Assembly: GCF_000948985.2 (NCBI RefSeq)
Contig: NZ_CP059733.1
Coordinates: 1,736,001-1,800,000 of the forward strand
Direction of reading: 5' to 3'
Source: Thalassomonas viridans
Lineage (GTDB): Bacteria > Pseudomonadota > Gammaproteobacteria > Enterobacterales > Alteromonadaceae
DNA: 64,000 bases
The translations under genes were made by a program, and so were the position numbers. The notes beneath the pieces were generated by a model. That model saw only the letters and a list, made by a program, of their open reading frames with translations, ran no database searches and was not told where the DNA came from. Positions 42,458 to 50,654 of the stretch are shown piece after piece (position 1 is the first letter of the stretch; each line of letters opens with the position of its first letter).

Positions 42458-43138
42458 ATGCGTTTGTTGTTGGTTGAAGATGATCTCGCCTTGCAGGCCA
42501 ATTTGCAGGAGCAGCTGGTGCGCGCCGGCTATTCGGTGGATGTGGCCGGTGATGGCGAAGAAGGTTTGTTTAAGGGGCGGGAGTATCCCTATGATGCCGC
42601 GATTATTGATGTCGGTTTGCCGAAAATGGACGGCATCAGTTTGATTAAAACCTTGCGTAAACTAGAGCTGTCTTACCCGGTTATTGTGCTGACGGCGAGA
42701 AACCACTGGCAGGATAAAGTGTCCGGGTTAGATGCCGGCGCCGATGATTACCTAACCAAACCGTTTCAGAGTGAAGAATTGCTGGCGCGGTTAAATGCCC
42801 TGATCCGCCGCTCTGTCGGTCAGGCCAGTCCCCTGATTGAAAACGGTCCGTTGCGTTTGAATACTTCCAGTGCCCAGGTGTGGGTGAATGAACAACAGAT
42901 CACTTTAACCAGCTATGAATACAAGCTGCTGGAATATCTGGCCCTGCATCCGGAACAGGTAAAATCAAAAACCGAGCTTACCGAACATATTTATGATCAG
43001 GACTTTGATCTCGACTCTAATGTTATTGAAGTTTTTGTCCGCCGCTTAAGGAAAAAACTCGACCCTGACGGTGAATATGGTTTTATCGAAACCTTGCGGG
43101 GACAGGGTTATAAGCTCAAGGTTTTTGATGCTAAATGA
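42458..43138 (+). CDS. PhoP-like response regulator (OmpR family)
   Basis: 226 residues. Receiver with acidic pocket EDD (near 8-10), phosphoacceptor D51 in IIDVGLPKMDG and K in TKPF. LTARNHWQDKVSGLDAGADDY is very close to the PhoP LTARxxWQDKV block. The C-terminal winged helix (YEYKLLEYLALHPEQVKSKTELTEHIYDQDFDLDSNVIEVFVRRLRKKL) binds DNA. Overlaps the sensor gene by ATGA. Probably responds to divalent cations or envelope stress as in PhoPQ (inference). Confidence 0.9.
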   Translation: MRLLLVEDDLALQANLQEQLVRAGYSVDVAGDGEEGLFKGREYPYDAAIIDVGLPKMDGISLIKTLRKLELSYPVIVLTARNHWQDKVSGLDAGADDYLTKPFQSEELLARLNALIRRSVGQASPLIENGPLRLNTSSAQVWVNEQQITLTSYEYKLLEYLALHPEQVKSKTELTEHIYDQDFDLDSNVIEVFVRRLRKKLDPDGEYGFIETLRGQGYKLKVFDAK

Positions 43139-44538
43139 GTAAATTTTTTCCAGACTTTTCGTCCCTGCTGCCCTGGAAACTCAAGTCACTGAAAGCACGC
43201 TTAAGATTAAGCGCCCTGCTGATTGTCGTGCTGGTCTTGCCCCTGATCGGGGTGACCCTTAACAGTGCCTTTGAAGCCCATATCAAGAGCGCTATCCATA
43301 ACGAACTGGCCGCCTATAGCTATTCCATCCTGGCGGTGGCGGAAGTGGAGCAGCAGGAATTACTGATGCCGGAGCTGCTGCTGGAAAACCAGTTTAATGT
43401 CATCGAGTCCGGTTTATATGCGCTGATCACTAAGGGACAGCTTGAGGAAGAAAATACGCAGCAGGCTTCCCGGCAGGAAATATTGTGGCTGTCCAACTCC
43501 CTGCTGGGGCTGGATATTCCCTATGTTTTCCCTCAGCCGGCATTGGGTCGGTCTTTGTCCGAGGAAATTGATCTTAATGGCGAGCAACACTTAATTTATA
43601 GCTTCAGTGCCAGTTTCAGTGACGGTGAGCAGGACTTTCCCGTTACCATACATATCATTAAAAACCAGGCGGATCTTTTGGTGATCACCGGGCAGTTTAA
43701 ACGCCAGTTATGGCTGTGGCTGCTGGTATTGATGGCCTTGTTGCTGCTGATCCAAATGAGCTGGTTGAACTGGACCCTCAAACCCCTGCATATCCTTAAA
43801 GGGGAGTTGCAGTCGGTGGAGCAGGGCAAGACGGATCAGCTCCAGGCCCGTTATCCGCTGGAGCTGGAACAAGTGACCGGCCAGCTGAACTTATTGCTGC
43901 ATACAGAGCAAAACCAGAGGCAAAGATACCGCAATGCTTTATCGGACCTGGCCCATAGCTTAAAAACGCCGCTGGCAGTGATGCAAAGCCAGGCGGATTT
44001 ACCCGAGGCTTTTAATGAGCAATTGGCGGTGATTAACCGCACCATAGAGCACCAGCTTAAGCGGGCGCAAAGTGCCGGGGAGTCTTCCTGGCACCTGGGG
44101 ATTTTGATCAAGCCGGTTGCACTTAAGCTGGTTTCTGCGCTGGAGAAAATCTACCGCCATAAAGCCTTGAATATTTCGGTATTGATGGCTGAGGAAGTAC
44201 TTTTTAAAGGTGATGAAGCCGACCTGATGGAGCTTTTGGGCAATATGCTGGATAACGCCTGCAAAGCGGCAAAGCAGCGGGTGGTGGTTAAGGTGAATGC
44301 CACAGACGGGCAACTGGTGATCAGGGTGGAAGATGACGGCCAGGGCATCAGTGAAGATCAACGGGAAAAAGTCCTTAACCGCGGCACCCGGGCCGACACC
44401 TATGAGCAGGGGCACGGCATAGGGCTGGCGATCATCCGGGATATAGTGACCAGCTACCAGGGGGAGTTATTGATAGAAGAGTCCCGTGAGCTTGGCGGCG
44501 CCTGTTTTATGCTGTGTTTTAACGAGAAAAAACAGTAA
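43135..44538 (+). CDS. PhoQ-like sensor histidine kinase
   Basis: 467 residues. TM1 (about 22-41), a periplasmic domain (about 42-192) with acidic stretches (EVEQQELLMPE, SEEIDL), TM2 (about 193-213) and a HAMP-like linker. The H-box DLAHSLKTPLAVMQS matches PhoQ (DLTHSLKTPLAVLQS) almost exactly. The ATPase domain has N-box LGNMLDNACKAA, G1 EDDGQGI and G2 GHGIGLAIIRDIV. The acidic periplasmic patch, as in PhoQ, could bind Mg2+ or cationic peptides. Directly followed, in the same frame, by a gene remnant. Confidence 0.92.
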   Translation: MSKFFPDFSSLLPWKLKSLKARLRLSALLIVVLVLPLIGVTLNSAFEAHIKSAIHNELAAYSYSILAVAEVEQQELLMPELLLENQFNVIESGLYALITKGQLEEENTQQASRQEILWLSNSLLGLDIPYVFPQPALGRSLSEEIDLNGEQHLIYSFSASFSDGEQDFPVTIHIIKNQADLLVITGQFKRQLWLWLLVLMALLLLIQMSWLNWTLKPLHILKGELQSVEQGKTDQLQARYPLELEQVTGQLNLLLHTEQNQRQRYRNALSDLAHSLKTPLAVMQSQADLPEAFNEQLAVINRTIEHQLKRAQSAGESSWHLGILIKPVALKLVSALEKIYRHKALNISVLMAEEVLFKGDEADLMELLGNMLDNACKAAKQRVVVKVNATDGQLVIRVEDDGQGISEDQREKVLNRGTRADTYEQGHGIGLAIIRDIVTSYQGELLIEESRELGGACFMLCFNEKKQ

Positions 44539-45011
44539 CACTCTAATCCTGCTGACGTTCCGGGCATCAGTACTTTAAAAGACAGCACTCTTATCTGGGA
44601 CGGCAAAAAGTTTTCGGGTCTGTCGTCCGGCATAGGGGCACCTTATGGCTACGTGGTGTACCACATGCTAAAACGCGCCGGATATTTAAGTCCGACAGAT
44701 TTTAGTGTTGAGGAAGGTTTTAAAATGTTGGCATTAAACCGGCTTGACGGTTATGTGATGGAAAAGCAGGTGGCGGAGGAGCTTATTGAAAAGACCCGTA
44801 ACCAGGGAAAAATTACCGCTTTGCCCCTTGCCTTTCATATCAGTTCTTTTCATCTGCTGCTGTCGCACCTGTTTTACCGCCGCGATCCCGATGGGGCGGA
44901 AAGGCTCTGGAATGAGTTAAGGGCGGTTATGCCACTTTCACTGCGGCAGCCCCCCCCCGGTGGTGGAAACAGAATAAAAGCGATAACAGCAGCCAGGGGG
45001 TGTCCGGGTGA
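44539..45011 (+). pseudogene. 5'-truncated remnant of a periplasmic amino-acid-type binding protein
   Basis: Immediately after the kinase stop codon, and in the same frame, coding-like sequence without a start codon reads STLKDSTLIWDGKKFSG, APYGYVVYHMLKRAGYL, LALNRLDGYVMEKQVAEELI and SSFHLLLSHLFYRRDPDGAERLWNEL. This is the C-terminal half of an SBP_bac_3-like protein. The signal peptide and first lobe are gone. A run of nine or ten C near 44950 breaks the end: in one shifted frame the sequence continues WWKQNKSD to a TGA at 45009. A terminator follows directly. A deletion that fused the kinase end to the binding-protein tail is likely. Confidence 0.7.
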
Positions 45012-45040
45012 CACTTTTCTGATCCTAAAAGTGTCTTTTT
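45010..45040 (+). terminator. Terminator at the end of the PhoPQ-like operon and remnant
   Basis: GACACTTTT pairs with AAAAGTGTC (9 bp, 8-base loop), followed by TTTTT. Confidence 0.85.
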
Positions 45041-45422
45041 GACATCGTTTAGGGCCAGGCATAGCTAATACTCCCGAAATTCCTGTTTTTAGCCCTGACA
45101 TCTGGCTGTTCTTGTTATAAACCGCTGTTTTTTAGCTGGTGGTTTTAAAGATAAACGTATGGTTTTCTCTTGTTTTATTATTTTATTTCAACTTGTTAGC
45201 TAATATCTGCTTAAGAGGGAGCTTTTAATTGTCTTAATGACGCTAACAAGTAACAGTCGCCGCCATTTGCCTGGGATAAATATCTGTGAATTTAAGTTAA
45301 GTTGTTGTTTTATATTTCAAAACTTTAGTTGGCATCAAGCTTGTATTACTAAGCCTATAAATCGGTTAATACCACAACAGGCTGTTAACCGGATAAGTAA
45401 ATTTGAGCAAGAGGCCAGAAAA
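45041..45422. other. Upstream region of small membrane protein gene
   Basis: About 380 bases, A+T-rich. A 10-bp inverted repeat, ACTTGTTAGC (45191-45200) and GCTAACAAGT (45242-45251), encloses 41 bases including CTTAAG. The gene frame stays open upstream to 45237, but that part has no coding character. Confidence 0.4.
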
Positions 45423-45656
45423 ATGGATAAGCAGTTTAATTTAGAAAAAATGTTAAAGATCAGTAATGTTGTTTTTTGGTCGGCTCTGGGGGTTACTTTA
45501 CTGTCATTATTTGCTGTGTATGGTTTTTACGAGTATTTAAGTATCGGTCAGCAAGTTGCTTTACATATCGCCACTATTATTTTTGCCGGCTTATTTAAAC
45601 TGGGTTATGTGTTACGCCTGGTTGCCCAGAAAGAGTTGGGGCTGGCTGTCAGGTAA
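45423..45656 (+). CDS. Small two-helix membrane protein, 77 aa
   Basis: ATG at 45423 after GAGGCCAGAA. A short charged N-terminus (MDKQFNLEKMLK) is followed by two hydrophobic helices (VVFWSALGVTLLSLFAVYGFYEYL and VALHIATIIFAGLFKLGYVLRLV) and a short C-terminal tail. The compact hairpin topology suggests an inner-membrane accessory protein. Family not assigned. A 16-bp-stem hairpin follows. Confidence 0.65.
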   Translation: MDKQFNLEKMLKISNVVFWSALGVTLLSLFAVYGFYEYLSIGQQVALHIATIIFAGLFKLGYVLRLVAQKELGLAVR

Positions 45657-45671
45657 AGCGGGCGGCGAGGC

Positions 45672-45708
45672 GCCGATAAAATAACAACAGGTTTGTTATT
45701 TTATCGGC
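45672..45708 (+). terminator. Long-stem terminator-like hairpin
   Basis: GCCGATAAAATAACAA pairs perfectly with TTGTTATTTTATCGGC (16 bp, CAGGT loop). The T-tract after it is short (ACCTTTT), so processing or mRNA protection is also possible. Confidence 0.7.
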
Positions 45709-45960
45709 ACCTTTTGTTTAAATATTGATTTTTGATGTTCGAGTGCCAGTATTTTTCCTCAACTATTTCTGTTTAAATATTCATTGCTGATGTTTGCTGC
45801 CAGGGACTTTTGACTGGAGCTTTGCCGGTAATCACCTCTCTTTGACATCTATAGCTATCCTTGGGAAATCCCCGGGAAACCCTCCTTATTTGCGCTGCCG
45901 CCGGTGCTAAACTACAGTTAATGAAATCTAAGAATAAGCATTAGAACAAGGGGCTAAAGC
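45709..45960. other. Intergenic region with an imperfect 33-bp direct repeat
   Basis: 45716-45749 and 45771-45803 share GTTTAAATATT, then ATT, TGATGTT and TGCCAG in the same order. The copies are 55 bp apart. They precede the outer-membrane protein gene and may be regulatory. No gene seen. Confidence 0.35.
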
Positions 45961-46716
45961 ATGAATGTCTCCTCTGGTTGTCGTTGTATGCAGGCTTTAC
46001 TCTTATGGAGATTTTGTTTTTTTTGTGTTCTTGCCGCGGTACAGGTATCGGCACAAGGCAAGAATACCCAGGGCGGTTTTTTAGATTTTAACCTTTATCC
46101 GCACCTAACCGATGTCGATACCGATAGCGTCTTCACCTTAAATGCCGCGGCTAAACTTAAGCACAGATTTTCCTATTTCAGCCTGCTTAATTTCTACAGT
46201 CAGGACGGCAGCGGCAGTTTAGGGGATGCCGATGCTTTTTATACCGAGCAGAATATCCGCTGGCAAATCAGTGAAGGTTCGCCGCTGGATCTCACCCTGC
46301 AGCTGAATTTCAGAACCGGCGAAGACAATGACAGGCACAGGTTGGGCGTCCGCTGGCGTTTAAGCGATACCGGTTTTCTGCAGGAGTTTTTCAAAAGCAT
46401 TCATTTAAGGTATTCCATTAATCTGCATGCGGTGCAGTTTGATCATGAGGATCCTCATATCTGGCAGCTGGAACACTCCTTTATGCTGAAGTTTCCTTAT
46501 ATCAGTAACCGTCTTTACCTGGCAGGTTTTGCCGATCATATCTTTAACCAGGAGCTGCCTTCGACCATTCCCGCCAACCCCGTAGTGATGGAGGCCCAGC
46601 TGGGTTACCGCCTGGTAGAGAATCTCTTTATTGTCAGCGAATACCGCATTAACCAGTACCGGCGTTCGGATGTTAATAACCTGGCGCTTGGCCTGCAGTA
46701 TAAGTTTATTTGGTAG
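45961..46716 (+). CDS. Outer-membrane beta-barrel-like protein of unknown function
   Basis: 251 residues. Signal peptide (about 1-31, ending VSAQG), then alternating strands with many aromatic and polar residues (FLDFNLYPHLTDVDTDSVFTLNAAAKL, DLTLQLNFRTGEDNDRHRLGVRWRL, QLEHSFMLKFPYISNRLYLAGFADHIF) ending in an aromatic C-terminus (LGLQYKFIW), which fits BAM recognition. About ten to twelve strands are likely. Substrate unknown. Convergent with the following diguanylate cyclase gene, two bases apart. Confidence 0.65.
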   Translation: MNVSSGCRCMQALLLWRFCFFCVLAAVQVSAQGKNTQGGFLDFNLYPHLTDVDTDSVFTLNAAAKLKHRFSYFSLLNFYSQDGSGSLGDADAFYTEQNIRWQISEGSPLDLTLQLNFRTGEDNDRHRLGVRWRLSDTGFLQEFFKSIHLRYSINLHAVQFDHEDPHIWQLEHSFMLKFPYISNRLYLAGFADHIFNQELPSTIPANPVVMEAQLGYRLVENLFIVSEYRINQYRRSDVNNLALGLQYKFIW

Positions 46717-46718
46717 AT

Positions 46719-48188
46719 TCAGATAATAATGGAGGATACCCGGTTCCGTCCCTGTTCTTTGGACTGGTACAGGGCCATATCCGAAATATTGAGCAGTTCG
46801 GTAAAACTCGGCTCGCCGTCTTCCGTGGTGGCAACCCCGATACTCAGGGTAAAGGTGATAGTCTTGCCCTGATGATCCAGCTCGGTTGTTGCTATTTTTT
46901 CCCGGATACGTTCCGCAATTTCCATGGCTATATCGTGGCCGGTTTCCGGTAACATCAAGACGAATTCTTCACCGCCCCAGCGCGCCACCAGATCCGTGAT
47001 CCGGGTAGAGTCCTGCAATATGTTGGCTGTGGTCACCAACACCCGGTCACCAACATCATGGCCAAAGCTGTCGTTGATCTTTTTAAAATGATCCAGATCC
47101 AGCATAAGCAATGAAATGGGGCGCGAGGCGCGCAGCGATCTCGGCCATTCCAGGGATACCCTTTCCAGTAATTTTCTCCGGTTGGCCAAACCTGTCAGGT
47201 CGTCCTGAAAGACCTGCTCTTTTAATTTTACTTCCAGCAATTTGCGTTCTTCAATTTCTTTTTCGAGCAACCGGGATTTTTGCTCCAGGGCCTTATTTTG
47301 TATGGTGAGTTTACGGTTAAGGGACAAATATAAGGCAAACATCAGGGCAAAGCCCAGGGCGGCTATAATGGCGATTATCATTAGTGTTTGGTAGTTTCCC
47401 GGACGCCACAGGTATTGTTCCAGGTTGATCCATTTGGCGATAACCTGCTGTTTTTGCTCCGTCGGCATGGCAGCCAGGACTTTATTCAGGATGGGGATCA
47501 AAGGGCTAAGTTCGCTGCGTACGGCGAAAGCGAGCTGATAGGTGTAGTCTATCTCTCCGGAAATCCGCAAGTTGCTCAGTTTTAATGCCTGCATCTGGTA
47601 ACTGGCGCTGGCCAGGTTCATGACCATAGCGTCTGCAGCGCCGGATGAAAGTTGCTGCAGTGCTGCCTGGCTTGAGTGTGCATAAACCAGCCTGATTTTA
47701 TCGGCAAACTGCTCCAGGTAGTTATTGACGCCTAAGCCATGCACTGTGAGCAGGTTCCGGCCGTAAAGATCTTTCAGGCCGAGTTGTTGGTCAACCTGGT
47801 TACGGGTCAGGATCACCACCGGCAGGTATATGTAGGGTTGGCTGAAGGCCAGGTGTTTATCCAGATGCGTGGCCTGGCTGGCTACAGTGATCAGATCCGC
47901 CGCTCCCGCGCTGAGGTGGTCCTGCGCCTGCTTCCAGTTATGGGTCGGTACCTCAACCAGTTCAATGGCCAGTACATTCAGGCAGTAACTGAGGATGTCC
48001 TGGGAAATGCCGATCAGTTCCCCCCGGGCATTGCGAAACTCGAACGGTGCATAGTCGGGATCGCCGGCAATGCGGAGCTGCGGGTGTTGTCGTAACCAGG
48101 CCTGCTCGTCTTCGGTCAGGCTCACGGCATTGCCGCTTGCCGGGGCTGTGAACAGCAGAGCTAGGGTTAACAGCGGAACAAATAACAT
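46719..48188 (-). CDS. Diguanylate cyclase with periplasmic SBP_bac_3 sensor
   Basis: 489 residues. Signal peptide (about 1-20), a periplasmic PBP2-type sensor (about 25-255; LRIAGDPDYAPFEFRNARGELIGISQDIL, GAADLITVASQATHLDKHLAFSQPYIYLPVVIL), TM (about 268-290), a coiled coil (LTIQNKALEQKSRLLEKEIEERKLLEVKL) and a GGDEF domain with DLTGLANRRKLL and intact GGEEF (405-409). An amino acid or similar small ligand in the periplasm probably sets c-di-GMP synthesis. Confidence 0.95.
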   Translation of the reverse strand: MLFVPLLTLALLFTAPASGNAVSLTEDEQAWLRQHPQLRIAGDPDYAPFEFRNARGELIGISQDILSYCLNVLAIELVEVPTHNWKQAQDHLSAGAADLITVASQATHLDKHLAFSQPYIYLPVVILTRNQVDQQLGLKDLYGRNLLTVHGLGVNNYLEQFADKIRLVYAHSSQAALQQLSSGAADAMVMNLASASYQMQALKLSNLRISGEIDYTYQLAFAVRSELSPLIPILNKVLAAMPTEQKQQVIAKWINLEQYLWRPGNYQTLMIIAIIAALGFALMFALYLSLNRKLTIQNKALEQKSRLLEKEIEERKLLEVKLKEQVFQDDLTGLANRRKLLERVSLEWPRSLRASRPISLLMLDLDHFKKINDSFGHDVGDRVLVTTANILQDSTRITDLVARWGGEEFVLMLPETGHDIAMEIAERIREKIATTELDHQGKTITFTLSIGVATTEDGEPSFTELLNISDMALYQSKEQGRNRVSSIII

Positions 48189-48398
48189 CTTTTACATCCA
48201 AACCTCAATTGTATTGACTATAGACTAATGCTCAGAGCCTTGCGAAAGTGATTAAAGCTTGTACTTGCTGTGGCGGCGCAGGTATAATCGCCGGCTCATT
48301 TTTGCTGCCGCGCTGTATCGGTTAACAGGCCTGTGCTCTTGTCTGTATATCCCTGCCGCCTTTAGTAGTTAAACCTTGCCCCGGACAGGATCTTTATT

Positions 48399-49787
48399 TT
48401 GACAAATACCGCTTTTTCATCCCTTAAATTACGTCTTGAGCTGCAGGAAAATCTCGTCAGTTTAGGTTATCAGGCCATGACGGCGATCCAGGCGCAGAGT
48501 CTGCCGGATATCCTGGCGGGCAAGGATGTTATCGCTCAGGGGAAAACCGGCTCGGGTAAGACGGCGGCGTTTTCCTTGGGGTTATTGCAAAAGCTTAATG
48601 TCAAACGTTTCCGTATCCAGTCGCTGGTATTATGTCCTACCCGGGAGCTGGCGGATCAGGTGGCGAAAGAAATCCGTAAACTGGCGCGTACCATACACAA
48701 TATTAAGGTATTGACCTTGTGCGGCGGCATGCCCTTTGGTCCGCAAATAGGCTCTTTGGAGCACGGCGCCCATATTGTGGTAGGCACGCCCGGACGGGTG
48801 GAAGAGCATGTGCGTAAAGGCACCCTGAACTTGGATAATGTCACCACTTTAGTGCTGGATGAAGCCGACCGTATGCTGGAGATGGGCTTTCAGCCATCCC
48901 TGGATGCCATTATCGAGCAGGTGCCGGGCAAACGTCAGACCTTATTATTCAGCGCCACTTACCCGGAAAAAATCCAGGCCATTGCCGGTGCTGTGATGAC
49001 AAAGCCGGTGATGGTGAAAGTCGCGGCCACCCATGACAATACCAGCATCAGCCAGCACTTTTACCGGGTGGAAGATAATCAGCAGAGATTACAGGCCCTG
49101 CGTTTGTTATTGCTGGCGCATAACCCGGCTTCTTCCGTGGTTTTTTGTAACACCAAAAGGGAAGTGCAGGAAGTGGCGGACGAACTGCATCATTACGGCT
49201 TCAGCGTGTTGGCTTTGCACGGGGATCTGGAACAAAGGGACAGGGATAAAGCCCTGATCCGTTTTGCCAACAAGAGCGCCAATATCCTGGTGGCGACAGA
49301 TGTCGCCGCCCGCGGCCTGGATATTGAAGATCTGGATGCGGTATTTAATTATCATATTGCCCGCGACAGTGAGGTGCATGTACACCGTATCGGCCGCACC
49401 GGACGTGCCGGCAGCAAAGGCCATGCTTATTCTTTTTACAGCGATAAGGAAAGTTATAAGGTTGCCCTGCTGGAAGATTATTTAGATCGCACCATAGCAG
49501 GCGAAACCTTGCCCGACAGCGGCGTGCTTGCCAATAAACCGGCGGCTGCGTTAATGACCACCTTGCTGATTGACGGCGGCAAGAAACAAAAATTGCGCCC
49601 GGGTGATATTTTGGGGGCATTAACCGGAGAGAGAGGCATTCGCGGCGATCAGGTGGGAAAAATTAATGTCTTTGATTTTTTTGCCTATGTTGCCGTGGCT
49701 AAAAGTGCCGTAACGCCTGCCTTAAGAAAACTGGAAAAAGGTAAGATGAAAGGACGCAACTTCAGGGTACGCATAGTTAAAGACTAG
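48399..49787 (+). CDS. dbpA: ATP-dependent RNA helicase DbpA
   Basis: 462 residues, starting at TTG after ACAGGA. DEAD-box motifs: Q-motif AMTAIQAQSLP, motif I GKTGSGKT, Ib GTPGR, II VLDEADRML, III FSATYP, V ATDVAARGLDIEDL and VI HRIGRTGRAG. The block CGGMPFGPQIGSLEHGAHIVVGTPGR and the C-terminal RNA-binding domain (LRPGDILGALTGERGIRGDQVGKINVFDFFAYVAV) are specific to DbpA, which targets hairpin 92 of 23S rRNA in 50S assembly. Confidence 0.95.
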   Translation: MTNTAFSSLKLRLELQENLVSLGYQAMTAIQAQSLPDILAGKDVIAQGKTGSGKTAAFSLGLLQKLNVKRFRIQSLVLCPTRELADQVAKEIRKLARTIHNIKVLTLCGGMPFGPQIGSLEHGAHIVVGTPGRVEEHVRKGTLNLDNVTTLVLDEADRMLEMGFQPSLDAIIEQVPGKRQTLLFSATYPEKIQAIAGAVMTKPVMVKVAATHDNTSISQHFYRVEDNQQRLQALRLLLLAHNPASSVVFCNTKREVQEVADELHHYGFSVLALHGDLEQRDRDKALIRFANKSANILVATDVAARGLDIEDLDAVFNYHIARDSEVHVHRIGRTGRAGSKGHAYSFYSDKESYKVALLEDYLDRTIAGETLPDSGVLANKPAAALMTTLLIDGGKKQKLRPGDILGALTGERGIRGDQVGKINVFDFFAYVAVAKSAVTPALRKLEKGKMKGRNFRVRIVKD

Positions 49788-49905
49788 CTTTTTTGTTAAT
49801 GCCGCCTTGCCTTATGCCGGGCGGTATTGAAGCTGCTTCCTCCTTTTAACAGCTTTTCCCTCCTTAGCTAAATAGAGTCGGAGATAAGCTCGAATTTGTA
49901 CCTCT

Positions 49906-49922
49906 CTTAAGTCAGCCTTAAG
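49906..49922. promoter_or_regulatory. PmrA-type box before the pmrA-like gene
   Basis: CTTAAG-TCAGC-CTTAAG is a perfect 6-N5-6 direct repeat matching the PmrA/BasR consensus. A GATAAA -10-like hexamer lies eight bases to its right, so the box would cover the -35 region. Confidence 0.7.
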
Positions 49923-49979
49923 CTTGCATTGATAAAGTCGCCACCTGTTTTGTTTGATAACCAACAGAGAGGTAGCGCA

Positions 49980-50654
49980 TTGAACATACTCATCGTTGAA
50001 GACTCTTTATCGCTAAGGCGCAGTTTACGTCTGGGCTTAACCAACCTGGGCTTTACCCTGGATGATACCGGTGACGGAGCCGAGGGTCTGTCTATGGCGC
50101 TGACGGGAGATTATCAGCTGCTTATTTTGGATATCATGCTGCCCGGGCTCGACGGCCTGTCTATTCTAAAAGCCCTGCGCAAGGCGAAAAGCAACATCAA
50201 GGTATTGGTACTGTCGGCCAAAGATCTGCCGCAAGATAAAGTCAAAGGTTTGCTTGAAGGGGCGGACGACTATATGACCAAGCCTTTTTCCTTCGACGAA
50301 CTCCATGCCCGCTTGGTCAGCCTGATGCGCCGCGGCGATCTCTGTGTGGCATTAAATAAAATCTGCATCGATGACTTTTCCCTGGATATCAACTTAAAAC
50401 AGCTTTTTTACGGCAATGCCGAAGTAGTCCTGACCCCCAATGAATATAAGATTATCGAATGCCTGTTTACCAATCAAAACAAGGTGATCAGCCCGGAAAA
50501 GCTCAGCGAATATATCGTCGGCCAGTATGATGTTATTTCCAAAAACTCCATCGAAGCCCATCTCTCTTCGGCGCGGAAAAAGATCAAAGGCTTAGGGGGA
50601 TATTTACCGGTGAAAACCAAACGGGGGTTTGGCTATATCGCCTCAAACGGATGA
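49980..50654 (+). CDS. PmrA/BasR-like response regulator
   Basis: About 224 residues. The TTG at 49980, with GAGAGG upstream, starts MNILIVEDSLSLRRSLRLGL; longer frame N-termini are not supported. Receiver: acidic pair ED near 7-8, phosphoacceptor in LLILDIMLPGLDGLS, lysine in TKPF. The winged helix (TPNEYKIIECLFTNQNKVISPEKLSEYI...SIEAHLSSARKKIKGLG) binds DNA. Stop overlaps the kinase start (ATGA). The perfect CTTAAG-N5-CTTAAG box just upstream indicates autoregulation and the PmrA assignment. Confidence 0.85.
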   Translation: MNILIVEDSLSLRRSLRLGLTNLGFTLDDTGDGAEGLSMALTGDYQLLILDIMLPGLDGLSILKALRKAKSNIKVLVLSAKDLPQDKVKGLLEGADDYMTKPFSFDELHARLVSLMRRGDLCVALNKICIDDFSLDINLKQLFYGNAEVVLTPNEYKIIECLFTNQNKVISPEKLSEYIVGQYDVISKNSIEAHLSSARKKIKGLGGYLPVKTKRGFGYIASNG

